Shown: positions 40,488 to 49,084 of the stretch, piece by piece | How the letters are laid out: each line of letters begins with the position of its first letter | How positions within the stretch are numbered: the first letter of the stretch is position 1 | Assembly (NCBI RefSeq): GCF_900099905.1 | Contig: NZ_FNEE01000001.1 | Location: 607,091-671,090 of the forward strand | Length of the DNA stretch: 64,000 bases | Reading direction: 5' to 3' | Origin: Mesorhizobium muleiense | GTDB lineage: Bacteria > Pseudomonadota > Alphaproteobacteria > Rhizobiales > Rhizobiaceae | The notes under the pieces: generated by a model | Seen by the model: only the letters and a program-made list of their open reading frames with translations | Databases searched by the model: none | What the model was told of the DNA's origin: nothing | Position numbers and translations under genes: made by a program

Positions 40488-41891
40488 TCATTCTTGCTCG
40501 TCGGCGCGGCTGCGCCGTGAGCCGGCTATGCGCGCCACCAGATCGGCAAGCTCGGTGGGCTGGAAAGCGCCGGCCCCTATCCCCCCGGCAAGTTCCTCGC
40601 TGCCCAAGGGCAGAACCGCGCTTCCAAAACCCAGCTTTTCGGCTTCCTTCAGGCGCTGCTGCGCGTGCGCAACCGGCCTCACGGCGCCCGAAAGGCTGAT
40701 TTCGCCGAAATAGACGCAATCGGCGGGAAGGGCAAGACCGGTGAGCGAGGAAACCAGTGCGGCCGCCACCGCCAGATCGGCGGCCGGCTCCGAGATACGG
40801 TAGCCGCCGGCGACGTTGAGATAGACGTCATGCGTGCCGAAGCGGACTCCGCAATGGGCTTCAAGGACGGCAAGGATCATCGACAGCCGGGCGCCGTCCC
40901 AGCCGACGACGGCGCGGCGCGGCGTGCCCAGCGACGACGGCGCCACCAGCGCCTGGATCTCGACCAGCACCGGCCTGGTACCTTCCATGCCGGCGAAAAC
41001 CGCGGCGCCCGGCGCTTTCGCATGGCGTTCGCCGAGAAAAAGCTCGGATGGATTGGCGACCTCGCGCAGGCCCATATCAGACATTTCGAACACGCCGATC
41101 TCGTCGGTCGGTCCGAAGCGGTTCTTGACCGTGCGCAGGATGCGGTAGTGGTGGCCGCCTTCGCCCTCGAAATAAAGCACCGCGTCGACCATATGCTCGA
41201 CGACGCGCGGCCCGGCGATCTGGCCTTCCTTGGTGACGTGGCCGACAAGCACAATCGCCGCCCCTGTGGATTTGGCATAGCGGATCATCGCCTGGGCGGC
41301 GGCACGCACCTGGGTGACGGTGCCGGGTGCCGAATCGGCCATGTCGGTCCACAAGGTCTGGATCGAATCGAGGATCACCAGGTCCGGCCGCTTGCCGTCG
41401 GCGATGGTGGCGAGGATGTCCTCGACATTGGTTTCGGCGGCAAGCTCCACTGGAGTATCGGCGACGCCGAGCCGCTGCGCACGCAGCCGGATCTGGGCGA
41501 CCGCCTCTTCGCCCGAGACGTAGACGATGCGGTGGCCCTTGGACGCCAGTGCTGCGGCCGCCTGGGTCAACAGCGTCGACTTGCCGATGCCGGGATCGCC
41601 GCCGACCAGCAGGGCCGAGCCGCGCACGAAACCGCCGCCGGTGGCGCGGTCGAGCTCGCCGATGCCGGAAACGATGCGTGGCGCGTCCTCGATGTCGCCG
41701 GACAAAGTCGTGAGCACGACGGCGCGGCCCTTGCGCGCATTGCGGGTATTGGCCGGGCCCGAGCCGATGCCGCCGGACGTGCCTTCCTCGACCAGCGTGT
41801 TCCACTCGCCGCAGGCATCGCATTTGCCAGCCCAGCGCTGATGCACCGAACCGCAATTCTGGCAGATGAACTGGACGCGCGATTTAGCCAT
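40488..41891 (-). CDS. radA: DNA repair protein RadA
   Basis: 467 residues. N-terminal zinc finger Cys10-x2-Cys13 ... Cys24-x2-Cys27, Walker A GGDPGIGKST, the RadA-specific KNRFG motif and a C-terminal Lon-like domain. Drives branch migration during recombination. The start at MAKSRVQF (41891) fits the family; an ATG four codons earlier (41903) is possible. Usually followed by cvpA, as here (27 bases). Confidence 0.95.
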   Translation of the reverse strand: MAKSRVQFICQNCGSVHQRWAGKCDACGEWNTLVEEGTSGGIGSGPANTRNARKGRAVVLTTLSGDIEDAPRIVSGIGELDRATGGGFVRGSALLVGGDPGIGKSTLLTQAAAALASKGHRIVYVSGEEAVAQIRLRAQRLGVADTPVELAAETNVEDILATIADGKRPDLVILDSIQTLWTDMADSAPGTVTQVRAAAQAMIRYAKSTGAAIVLVGHVTKEGQIAGPRVVEHMVDAVLYFEGEGGHHYRILRTVKNRFGPTDEIGVFEMSDMGLREVANPSELFLGERHAKAPGAAVFAGMEGTRPVLVEIQALVAPSSLGTPRRAVVGWDGARLSMILAVLEAHCGVRFGTHDVYLNVAGGYRISEPAADLAVAAALVSSLTGLALPADCVYFGEISLSGAVRPVAHAQQRLKEAEKLGFGSAVLPLGSEELAGGIGAGAFQPTELADLVARIAGSRRSRADEQE

Positions 41892-41971
41892 GAAATCTCG
41901 CATACCTTAGAAGGGAGGCGGATCGAGAACGTCCGCATTTTCGGCCGGGATTTGGCGAGCGCGGATACAAT

Positions 41972-42484
41972 TCAGTGTTTCTTGGCGAGAGCGCGTACTT
42001 CGGCAAGCGACTCATCGAGCAACTGCGGATTGGGCGACAGAATCTGGGTGTCGTAAATGGAGATCATGCCTTGAGTTTGGCCTGCAAACTCAGGCTGCGT
42101 TTTTCGCGCCTCCTCATCAATCGCGTCGACGTAAAACAAGAAATTTTGCCCAGCCAGAACAGGCACGCCGCATCCTCCCATGATCAGAGTGGTCGTGGAG
42201 ATCACACCATTCGGTTCCGGGTTGCCCTTGAACACCTCCATTGCCTCGTAGCGAACGTTAACCAGTATCCGACCATCACCCTCATCGGCTGCGACAATTC
42301 CAAGCTTCGTCGGACTAAGCTCTGTGGCTGTCACCAAGCCTCGGAACACCAGGGCCGCCTCAGCAAATGCTCGTTGTGGCGTCCAGTTTGCAGGCATTGA
42401 ACAAGCTGAAGCGACGTCAGGCAGGACAGCCGCGCTGACGAGCACGAGAGTCAGGCGGACAGAAAACCTGAAACGCTTACCCAT
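41972..42484 (-). CDS. secreted protein with TIMP/netrin-like Cys pattern
   Basis: 170 residues. Signal peptide ends at VASA|CSMPANWT (about 27), leaving an N-terminal Cys followed by ALVFRGLVTATEL and a second Cys-rich strand (MGGCGVPVLAGQNFLFYV). This resembles bacterial members of the netrin/TIMP-like OB folds. Its base composition is clearly lower in GC than radA and dnaB, and it stands between them where relatives often have alr, so I suspect insertion or replacement. Function unknown. Confidence 0.65.
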   Translation of the reverse strand: MGKRFRFSVRLTLVLVSAAVLPDVASACSMPANWTPQRAFAEAALVFRGLVTATELSPTKLGIVAADEGDGRILVNVRYEAMEVFKGNPEPNGVISTTTLIMGGCGVPVLAGQNFLFYVDAIDEEARKTQPEFAGQTQGMISIYDTQILSPNPQLLDESLAEVRALAKKH

Positions 42485-42486
42485 GC

Positions 42487-43977
42487 TTACTCAAACCTCT
42501 CCGCAATATGATGCTCCTCGGCGAGGTCGGAGAAGCGGGTGAACTCGCCCTGGAAGGCGAGGCTGACCGAGCCGGTCGGTCCATGGCGTTGCTTGGCGAC
42601 GATGACCTCGGCCTTGCCGCGCATCTCGTTCATCTCGTGTTCCCATTTGATGTATTCGTCGGTGCCCGGCTTCGGCTCGCGGTTCTTCAGATAATATTCC
42701 TCGCGGTAGACGAACATCACCACGTCGGCGTCCTGCTCGATCGAACCCGATTCGCGCAGATCCGAGAGCTGCGGGCGCTTGTCGTCGCGGCTTTCGACCT
42801 GACGCGACAGCTGCGACAGCGCAATGATCGGCACGGCAAGCTCCTTGGCCAGCGCCTTCAGGCCGGTGGTGATCTCGGTGATCTCCTGCACGCGGTTCTG
42901 CGAGGATTTGGCGCTCGACCCTTGCATCAGCTGGATATAGTCGATGACGATGACGTCGAGGCCGCGCTGGCGCTTCAGCCGCCGCGCCCGCGCCGACAGC
43001 TGGGCGATCGAGATGCCGCCGGTCTGGTCGATGAACAGCGGGATCTTCTGCATGGTCTGCGAACAGGCGACCAGCTTTTCGAAATCCATTTCGCTGATCT
43101 CGCCGCGGCGGATTTTCGACGACGGGATTTCGGTCTGTTCGGAAATGATGCGGGTGGCGAGCTGTTCCGACGACATTTCGAGCGAGAAGAAGCCGACGAC
43201 GCCGCCATTTGCCGCCTTGAACGAACCGTCGGCCTGTTGCGCCGGCACATAGGCTTCGGCGATGTTGAAGGCCATGTTGGTGGCAAGCGAGGTCTTGCCC
43301 ATGCCCGGCCGGCCGGCGATGATGATCAGATCGGACGGCTGCAGGCCGCCCATGCGGCGGTCGAGATCGCGCAGGCCCGTGGCCACGCCCGACAGGTGCC
43401 CGTCGCGCATATAGGCGGCGTTGGCCATGTCGACGGCGGTCTTGACCGCGTCGGTGAAGCTCTCGAAGCCGCCATCGTAGCGGCCGGTCTCGGCCAGCTC
43501 GAACAGGCGCCGCTCGGCATCCTCGATCTGCTCGGATGGCGACATGTCGACCGGCGCGTCGTAGGCGATGTTGACCATGTCTTCGCCGACGGTGATCAGG
43601 GCGCGTCGCGTGGCGAGATCATAGATGGCGCGGCCGTAGTCGGCGGCATTGACGACGGTGACCGCCTCGACGGCCAGCCGTACCACATATTGCGCAACCG
43701 TCATGTCGCCGACCCTCTCGTCGGCCGGCAGAAAGGTCTTCAGCGTGATCGGCGTCGCTATCTTGCCCATACGAATGAGCTCGGCGGCGACCTCAAAGAT
43801 CTTTCTGTGCAGCGGCTCGTAAAAATGGCCGGATTTCAGGAAATCCGACACGCGGTAGAAGGCGTCGTTGTTGACGAGGATGGCGCCGAGCAGCGCCTGC
43901 TCGGCTTCGATGTTGTTCGGTGCCTCGCGATAGAGCGGTGTTTCCGCCACGCCGAATTTTCGTGCTGCCTCTGCCAT
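42487..43977 (-). CDS. dnaB: replicative DNA helicase
   Basis: 496 residues. N-terminal DnaG-binding helical domain (NNIEAEQALLGAIL), then the RecA-like helicase with Walker A AGRPGMGKTS and Walker B DVIVIDYIQLM. Unwinds DNA at the replication fork. The Q/T-rich loops of the DnaB hexamer are intact. No intein. Positioned after the rsm22 gene, followed by the TIMP-like gene two bases downstream. Confidence 0.97.
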   Translation of the reverse strand: MAEAARKFGVAETPLYREAPNNIEAEQALLGAILVNNDAFYRVSDFLKSGHFYEPLHRKIFEVAAELIRMGKIATPITLKTFLPADERVGDMTVAQYVVRLAVEAVTVVNAADYGRAIYDLATRRALITVGEDMVNIAYDAPVDMSPSEQIEDAERRLFELAETGRYDGGFESFTDAVKTAVDMANAAYMRDGHLSGVATGLRDLDRRMGGLQPSDLIIIAGRPGMGKTSLATNMAFNIAEAYVPAQQADGSFKAANGGVVGFFSLEMSSEQLATRIISEQTEIPSSKIRRGEISEMDFEKLVACSQTMQKIPLFIDQTGGISIAQLSARARRLKRQRGLDVIVIDYIQLMQGSSAKSSQNRVQEITEITTGLKALAKELAVPIIALSQLSRQVESRDDKRPQLSDLRESGSIEQDADVVMFVYREEYYLKNREPKPGTDEYIKWEHEMNEMRGKAEVIVAKQRHGPTGSVSLAFQGEFTRFSDLAEEHHIAERFE

Positions 43978-44109
43978 TACGTCCCCGATTTCGATGCCGG
44001 TCTCTCGATATCAGTAACGGGATAGGTCGGTGATGACTTATCTGCATCAGTCTTCATTCAATCAGCTTCGGTGCCCGCGATTCACAGCCAAGTTTTTTCG
44101 GTGGAAAGA

Positions 44110-44133
44110 ATCTTGATTGACTCGAATCAAGAT
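44110..44133. other. perfect 9-base hairpin ahead of dnaB
   Basis: ATCTTGATT, a 6-base loop, and AATCAAGAT. A second dyad GTTCTCG-GG-CGAGAAC lies at 44147-44162. Both sit between the rsm22-like stop and the dnaB start, and could end the former or regulate the latter. Neither has a clear T-run. Confidence 0.5.
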
Positions 44134-44184
44134 GGCGAGCCTAGCCGTTCTCGGGCGAGAACAAAACAGGAAAATAGCTGCCAA

Positions 44185-45153
44185 TCACTCCGGCAGTGCG
44201 TCGCCCCAGTCGAGTCGCCGCGCGGCCTTGAACACATCGCCGTCGCGCTTGGTGAACAGTTTCTCGTCGGCGCTGCCGTCCTTCTCGCAAAGTTTCAGCA
44301 GAACCTTGCCCGAGCCTGATTTCGGCGGTGCGATCACACGCGCCTGCGGCGGGGCAGCAGAGTGGCGGGAGGCAGCGACATAGATGAATTTCTCGTCCTC
44401 CCATGGCACGTCGGCGTCCTTGGCCAGCCGGTGCAGGCGCGAACGCGCGACACGGCGCGAAAAATGGCACCAGTCGGGCGGCGCGAGCGGGCAGGGTGAC
44501 TTATGCGGGCAAGGCGCAAGCACGTGCGCACCCGCCTCGATCAGCTGTCGGCGCACGGCAAGAATGCGCTGCCATCCGGCCGGCGTGCCCGGCTCGACGA
44601 CCAGCAGCGTGTCGTTGGTCAGGTGCCAGAGCCGGTCGATGAGTGTTGGCAGCGACGCTGGTACGATCTCGTCCAGCACATAGGCGCAGGTGACCAGCTC
44701 GGCCGGCTTGAGATCGGCGAGATCGAGGCTGACATCGCCGGCCAGCCAGGCGACCCTGGCCGTCATCGCCTCAGCGGCAAGCGCCGCGCCGACCCGGCGC
44801 ACCGCGGCGCTCGCCTCGATCAGCACCGCCTGCTCGAGGTCGGGCCAGAGATCGAGCGCAGCCCAAAGCACGGTCCCGGGGCCGGCGCCGACGTCGAGCA
44901 GGGTTTTGGGTGCATGATCGGGCCTTGCCTCGCTGAGCGCATCGAGACTGGCACGGACAGCGGCATAGGTCGCCGGCAGCCGCGTCGCCAGATAGGCTTT
45001 GACCGCGATCTCCTCGGCCATATGCAGGCGGCCGTCGCGCAGTTCGGCGCGATAGCGGTCCGACAGCGTTTTTGCCGCTAGCTTCAGCGTCGGCAGCGGC
45101 ACTTTTTCGAGGAGACGCTCGACGCCCTGTCGAAGCGGGATAGGCAGTTCCAT
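44185..45153 (-). CDS. Rsm22-family methyltransferase-like protein
   Basis: 322 residues. SAM-binding motif LLDVGAGPGTVLWAA near 83-97 and a four-Cys cluster (PCPHKSPCPLAPPDWCHF, about 225-242) as in mitochondrial Rsm22/METTL17, which carries an Fe-S cluster and supports small-subunit assembly. Three bases after the YnfA gene, so co-transcribed. Confidence 0.85.
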   Translation of the reverse strand: MELPIPLRQGVERLLEKVPLPTLKLAAKTLSDRYRAELRDGRLHMAEEIAVKAYLATRLPATYAAVRASLDALSEARPDHAPKTLLDVGAGPGTVLWAALDLWPDLEQAVLIEASAAVRRVGAALAAEAMTARVAWLAGDVSLDLADLKPAELVTCAYVLDEIVPASLPTLIDRLWHLTNDTLLVVEPGTPAGWQRILAVRRQLIEAGAHVLAPCPHKSPCPLAPPDWCHFSRRVARSRLHRLAKDADVPWEDEKFIYVAASRHSAAPPQARVIAPPKSGSGKVLLKLCEKDGSADEKLFTKRDGDVFKAARRLDWGDALPE

Positions 45154-45156
45154 AGC

Positions 45157-45480
45157 TCAGGCACCCCGAGGTGCGAGCAGGATCACCGAGGCGCCAACGA
45201 TGCAGAGCGCGGAACCGGCAAGGTCCCAGCGGTCGGGGCGCACGCCTTCCACCAGCCACAGCCATCCGAGCGAGGCGGCGATGTAGATGCCGCCATAGGC
45301 GGCATAGGCGCGGCCCGCAGCACTGATGTCTACCAGCGCCAGCAGGAAGCCGAACAAAGCGAGCGAGACCAGGCCTGGCGCCAGCCACAGCGGCGACTTT
45401 TCCAGCCGCCACCACGCCCAGATCGAAAAGCAGCCGGCGATCTCGGCAAGGGCAGCAACGATGTAGATGAGATAGGTCAT
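45157..45480 (-). CDS. YnfA-family small membrane protein
   Basis: 107 residues with four membrane segments; matches the UPF0060 pattern ([35 protein letters not shown]). Function poorly known; related to small multidrug-type proteins. Between cfa and the rsm22-like gene. Confidence 0.88.
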   Translation of the reverse strand: MTYLIYIVAALAEIAGCFSIWAWWRLEKSPLWLAPGLVSLALFGFLLALVDISAAGRAYAAYGGIYIAASLGWLWLVEGVRPDRWDLAGSALCIVGASVILLAPRGA

Positions 45481-45564
45481 GAAAAAAGTCTCGCGGCGAC
45501 GGCGAGACCTTTTTCAGCGTGTGGGCCGCCAATGGCAAGCGGCAATGGCGTGATCGCCGGCGGT

Positions 45565-46854
45565 CTATTCCATATCCGCCACCTTGCGGCGCCGGGCGGG
45601 CTTGGCGGCAGGGGCTTTTGGACGATGCCCCATGTCGCGCAGCTGCAACGCCTTCTCGCATTTGGCCATATAGTCACGAGACATCGGCAGCGTGTCGTTC
45701 TTCTTGGCGATCTGGATTTGGAAGACCACCAGATCCTGCCAGCGGAAAGCGGCTTCCGAGGCTGCCAGATAGAACTCCCACATGCGGCAAAAACGTTCGT
45801 CATAGATCGCCTTGGCCTTGTCGCGGTTGGCGGCAAAGCGCTGGCTCCAATGTCTCAGCGTCTCGGCATAATGTAGCCGCAGGACTTCGATGTCGGTGAC
45901 GATGAGGCCCGACTTTTCGATCGCCGGCATCACTTCCGAGAGCGAGGGGACGTAGCCGCCCGGGAAAATGTATTTGCGGATGAAGGCGCTGGTTGCCCAC
46001 GGCGCGCCGGAGCGGCCGATCGTGTGCAGCAGCATGACGCCGTCCGGCTTCAAGAGCGTCGCCGATTTGTCGAAGAAGGTGCGGTAGTGGTTGACGCCGA
46101 CATGCTCGAACATGCCGACCGAGACGACGCGGTCGAAGCGCTCGTTGAGCTCGCGGTAATCCCTCACTTCGAAATGCACGCGGTTTTCTAGGCCTTGCGC
46201 ATGGGCGCGGTCGGTGGCGACGCCATGCTGCTCGGTCGACAACGTCACGCCTTGCACGTCGACGTCGAAGGACTTGGCGAGATAGAGACCGAGCCCACCC
46301 CAGCCGGAGCCGATGTCGAGCACCGTCTGGCCGGCCTTCAACCTGAGCTTGGCGGCAATGTGGCGCTTCTTGGCTGCCTGCGCCTCGTCGAGCGTCATGT
46401 CCGGCTGCTCGAAATAGGCGCAGGAATACTGCATGTCCTCGTCGAGGAAGAGTCTGTAGAGGTCGCCTGACAGATCATAATGGCGCTGCACGTTGCGGCG
46501 CGCGCGCGCCGCCGTGTTGATCTGCTGCAGGCGGCGGAAGGCGTGACGCAGGCCTTCTATCGCCTTCGACCAGGTGGCATCGATGCCGCCGCTGTCCATG
46601 TTCTGGAAGGCGATGCGCATCACCCCCAGCACGCCGCCCTCGAGTATGTCGAGCTCACCGTCCATATAGGCTTCCGGCACCGCCAGCATCGGATCGAAGC
46701 TGATGGCGCGTTCGGCATGCGTGGTCTTGATGTGCATGTGTACCAGATCGCCGCTGCCGTCACCGAAAGTCACCGAGAGGCCTTTCGGTCCGGTGACCTT
46801 GAGATTGCCGGTGCGCACCAGGCGGTCGAGAATGCGTTTCAGCAGAATATTCAT
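45565..46854 (-). CDS. cfa: cyclopropane-fatty-acyl-phospholipid synthase
   Basis: 429 residues. Transfers methylene from SAM to the double bonds of phospholipid acyl chains. SAM motif VLDIGSGWGGLGLYLA (about 178-193), preceded by the N-terminal lipid-binding domain (YMDGELDILEG). The ATG at 46854 has GAGGGGA eight bases ahead; the frame opens six bases earlier at TTG. Preceded by a family-B dyad repeat and the rplI terminator. Confidence 0.93.
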   Translation of the reverse strand: MNILLKRILDRLVRTGNLKVTGPKGLSVTFGDGSGDLVHMHIKTTHAERAISFDPMLAVPEAYMDGELDILEGGVLGVMRIAFQNMDSGGIDATWSKAIEGLRHAFRRLQQINTAARARRNVQRHYDLSGDLYRLFLDEDMQYSCAYFEQPDMTLDEAQAAKKRHIAAKLRLKAGQTVLDIGSGWGGLGLYLAKSFDVDVQGVTLSTEQHGVATDRAHAQGLENRVHFEVRDYRELNERFDRVVSVGMFEHVGVNHYRTFFDKSATLLKPDGVMLLHTIGRSGAPWATSAFIRKYIFPGGYVPSLSEVMPAIEKSGLIVTDIEVLRLHYAETLRHWSQRFAANRDKAKAIYDERFCRMWEFYLAASEAAFRWQDLVVFQIQIAKKNDTLPMSRDYMAKCEKALQLRDMGHRPKAPAAKPARRRKVADME

Positions 46855-46888
46855 GAACAAATGTCCCCTCTCGGTCAGACACGCTGTC

Positions 46889-46940
46889 TCGGCGCATGAC
46901 CCGACAATCGAAATCGATTTCGGAAAGGATCATGCGCCGA
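46889..46940. repeat. GCGCATGA-type dyad repeat, copy 1
   Basis: Exact 11-base outer arms TCGGCGCATGA / TCATGCGCCGA surround an inner A/T-rich dyad (CGAAATCGATTTCGG). Lies in the leader of cfa, 35 bases upstream. Related in layout to the copy at 56738-56777 and to the GACCATGATC family. Confidence 0.75.
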
Positions 46941-47034
46941 ACCAAAGTCCTGCAGCGTCCTTTGCGCGTCCAAACGACGCGCGGCGCTATAGTCTGCATC
47001 AAGATATAGGGGGTCGAAAAGTTCCGTTTGGCAC

Positions 47035-47061
47035 AAAAAAGCCCGGGCGAGGCGCCCGGGC
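47035..47061 (-). terminator. rho-independent terminator of rplI
   Basis: Minus-strand stem GCCCGGGCG / CGCCCGGGC (47041-47061) with 3-base loop, followed by six T. A textbook terminator, 71 bases past the rplI stop. Confidence 0.92.
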
Positions 47062-47131
47062 GTTGGTCCAGAAATGACTGGAAGCCGACGAAACGTTTTA
47101 AGGCGCCGCTCTGACGCCTTATGACGTGCAA

Positions 47132-47716
47132 TCAGCCGTTGTCTTCGCCGCCTTCGAACTCGGCATTGGGATCGAAGAAGTTGTCCGGGCGCGCATTGTC
47201 ATTGATGTCGTCGCCATAGATGGCTTCGGCTGTGGTCAGCATCTCGCCCTTGGCCTGACGCTCGGCTTCGTCGGCCGTGCGGGCGATGTTGAGCGTGATG
47301 GTGACCTCGACTTCCGGATGCAGGGCGATCGCCACATTGGTCAGGCCGATGGTCTTGATCGGCTGGTTGAGCAGGATCTGGTTGCGGTTGACCGAGAAAC
47401 CTTCCGCCGTCAGCAACTCGGCGATGTCGCGGGTCGACACCGAGCCGTAGAGCTGGCCGGTTTCGCCGGCCGAACGCACGGCGATGAAGCTCTTGCCGTC
47501 CAGCTTCTCCGAAATCTGCATGGCCTCGGACTTGCGCTCGAGGTTGCGGGCTTCGAGCTGGGCGCGCTGGCCTTCGAATTTCTTCTTGTTGGCTTCGTTG
47601 GCGCGCAGCGCCTTGCCTTGCGGCAGCAGGAAGTTGCGGGCGAATCCATCCTTGACCTTGACGGTATCGCCCATCTGGCCGAGGCGGGAAACGCGTTCGA
47701 GAAGAATGACTTCCAT
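47132..47716 (-). CDS. rplI: ribosomal protein bL9
   Basis: 194 residues. N-terminal domain [32 protein letters not shown] is the L9 signature, and the long helix and C-terminal domain follow, with an acidic extension of about 40 residues (to [12 protein letters not shown]) often seen in alphaproteobacteria. The start at 47716 excludes a 13-residue upstream extension without homology. Separated from rpsR by 330 bases of repeats. Confidence 0.97.
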   Translation of the reverse strand: MEVILLERVSRLGQMGDTVKVKDGFARNFLLPQGKALRANEANKKKFEGQRAQLEARNLERKSEAMQISEKLDGKSFIAVRSAGETGQLYGSVSTRDIAELLTAEGFSVNRNQILLNQPIKTIGLTNVAIALHPEVEVTITLNIARTADEAERQAKGEMLTTAEAIYGDDINDNARPDNFFDPNAEFEGGEDNG

Positions 47717-47895
47717 GGTTTTGTTCCTTCGTTTGGGGCGCCAAATCACTGGCATCGACGCCGAATTGTCTGGAACAGGTCAGGAAGCTGAGGGCGTCGC
47801 CGCCGATGTCGCTGTCCTGCCTGTCGCGGCAGTTAGAGGTCTTCACCTCAACCCGGGATTTGATGGCAACCCTGCGGCGCCCGTCGCCGTGGGAA

Positions 47896-47917
47896 AGCGG
47901 GCGGCGAACCGCCCGCT
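47896..47917 (-). terminator. hairpin with UUCG tetraloop after rpsR
   Basis: Minus-strand stem AGCGGGCGG / CCGCCCGCT with a TTCG loop, followed by TTTCCC. Very stable; the poor T-run makes it a weak or partial terminator, or an attenuator, between rpsF-rpsR and rplI. Confidence 0.65.
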
Positions 47918-47922
47918 GGCTA

Positions 47923-47971
47923 GACCATGATCCCGAAAAGTGGAAACCGGTTTTCGGAAAAGATCATGGTC
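47923..47971. repeat. GACCATGATC dyad repeat, copy 1 of tandem pair
   Basis: 49 bases, ends GACCATGATC / GATCATGGTC, with core AAAAGTGGAAACCGGTTTTC. Directly repeated 14 bases downstream; another copy lies at 22386-22455. Confidence 0.88.
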
Positions 47972-47985
47972 TACTAGTCAGTGTT

Positions 47986-48034
47986 GTCCATGATCTCGAA
48001 AAGTGGAAACCGGTTTTCGGATAAGATCATGGTC
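47986..48034. repeat. GACCATGATC dyad repeat, copy 2 of tandem pair
   Basis: 49 bases, differing from copy 1 at three or four bases, and flanked on both sides by CAGTGTT-like direct repeats, hinting at tandem duplication of repeat plus flank. Ends 12 bases before the rpsR stop. Confidence 0.88.
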
Positions 48035-48046
48035 ACCTGATCAGTG

Positions 48047-48295
48047 TTAGCGAACCACGTAGGGCAGCAGGCCGAGGAAGCGGGCGCGCTTGATCGCCTT
48101 GGCGAGTTCGCGCTGCTTCTTCTGGCTGACGGCGGTGATGCGCGACGGCACGATCTTGCCGCGCTCGGAAATATAGCGCTGCAGAAGACGTACGTCCTTG
48201 TAGTCGATCTTGGGCGCGTTGGCGCCGGAGAACGGGCAAGTCTTGCGGCGGCGGTGAAATGGGCGCCGGGTCGGGATCTGGTTGATGTCGACCAT
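48047..48295 (-). CDS. rpsR: ribosomal protein bS18
   Basis: 82 residues with the S18 core [24 protein letters not shown] and basic ends. Binds 16S rRNA with S6. The start overlaps the stop of rpsF by one base (TAATG), giving coupling. Confidence 0.97.
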   Translation of the reverse strand: MVDINQIPTRRPFHRRRKTCPFSGANAPKIDYKDVRLLQRYISERGKIVPSRITAVSQKKQRELAKAIKRARFLGLLPYVVR

Positions 48296-48786
48296 TATTC
48301 TGCTCCCCCTTCAACAGCTTCGCGCGGACGGCGCGGGCCACGGTCTGCACCATCGCCACCGAAGCTGCGCGGCGGGCGATCGCCACGGTCGCCGCGATCG
48401 CGGTCGCCGAACGAGCGCGGGCCACGGTCACGATCGCCGAAGCCGCCGCGTTCCGAGCGCTCTTCGCGCTTCTGCATCATTGCCGACGGGCCTTCCTCAT
48501 GCGCATCGACCTTGATGGTGAGGAAACGCAGCACATCCTCGGACAGGCCCATCTGGCGCTCCATCTCGTTGAGCGCGGCCGGCGGGCAGGTGATGTCCAT
48601 CAGCGTATAGTATGCCTTCCGGTTCTTGTTGACCCGGTAGGTGAGGGACTTCAGTCCCCAGTTCTCGACCCGGCCGACGGACCCGCCATTCGCGGAGATG
48701 ACGCTCTTGTACTGTTCGACAAGCGCATCGACCTGCTGCTGCGAGAGGTCCTGCCGGGCAAGAAACACATGTTCGTAAAGAGCCAT
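48295..48786 (-). CDS. rpsF: ribosomal protein bS6
   Basis: 163 residues. S6 core to about residue 100 ([23 protein letters not shown] ... [10 protein letters not shown]), then an Arg/Gly/Asp-rich tail ([19 protein letters not shown]) common in this order. The start at 48786 is the family start. Transcript leader about 220 bases. Confidence 0.96.
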   Translation of the reverse strand: MALYEHVFLARQDLSQQQVDALVEQYKSVISANGGSVGRVENWGLKSLTYRVNKNRKAYYTLMDITCPPAALNEMERQMGLSEDVLRFLTIKVDAHEEGPSAMMQKREERSERGGFGDRDRGPRSFGDRDRGDRGDRPPRSFGGDGADRGPRRPREAVEGGAE

Positions 48787-49009
48787 ATTGTTCTTTGCCT
48801 TTCTTCGTTTCTCTCCCGGTCCCGGCGGCAAAAGCCTCTGCAACTTCTCTGACCCGGCGATCCCTGGCGGGGCGGGGAAGAAAGGAGCATGACGAGACGG
48901 TCGAGAGCGGAGACACGGGAGGCGGAAGCGCTTCTGGCTCCACACGAAGGTTTCGAAAAACCTCCGGCCCTCCGTTCAGCCCCCAGCAAGGACCGGCAGA
49001 TTGCGGGCG
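48787..49009 (-). other. rpsF leader with stem-loop
   Basis: Leader from the promoter at 49010-49038. A perfect stem AGGTTT-TTCG-AAACCT lies at 48948-48963. In other bacteria rpsF leaders bind the S6:S18 pair for feedback control; I cannot confirm the required bulge here by eye. Confidence 0.35.
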
Positions 49010-49038
49010 TCTATACAGGAATTTGGCCGCAAGACAAG
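49010..49038 (-). promoter_or_regulatory. candidate promoter of rpsF-rpsR
   Basis: On the minus strand CTTGTC (49033-49038), 17-base spacer, TATAGA (49010-49015). It agrees with the alphaproteobacterial vegetative promoter (CTTGAC-17-CTATAT-like). About 220 bases ahead of rpsF. Confidence 0.6.
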
Positions 49039-49084
49039 GGCGAGCCGAAAAACCGCCGCGCTCAGGACGACATGTCGCGCATCT

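Larger units (their letters stand above)
47717..48046. other. gene-free gap between rpsR and rplI
   Basis: 330 bases with no gene. It contains a UUCG-type hairpin at 47896-47917 and two repeat copies at 47923-48034. A membrane protein gene of the DUF2232 type is expected here in several relatives but is missing. The rest is GC-rich with no clear frame. Confidence 0.7.
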
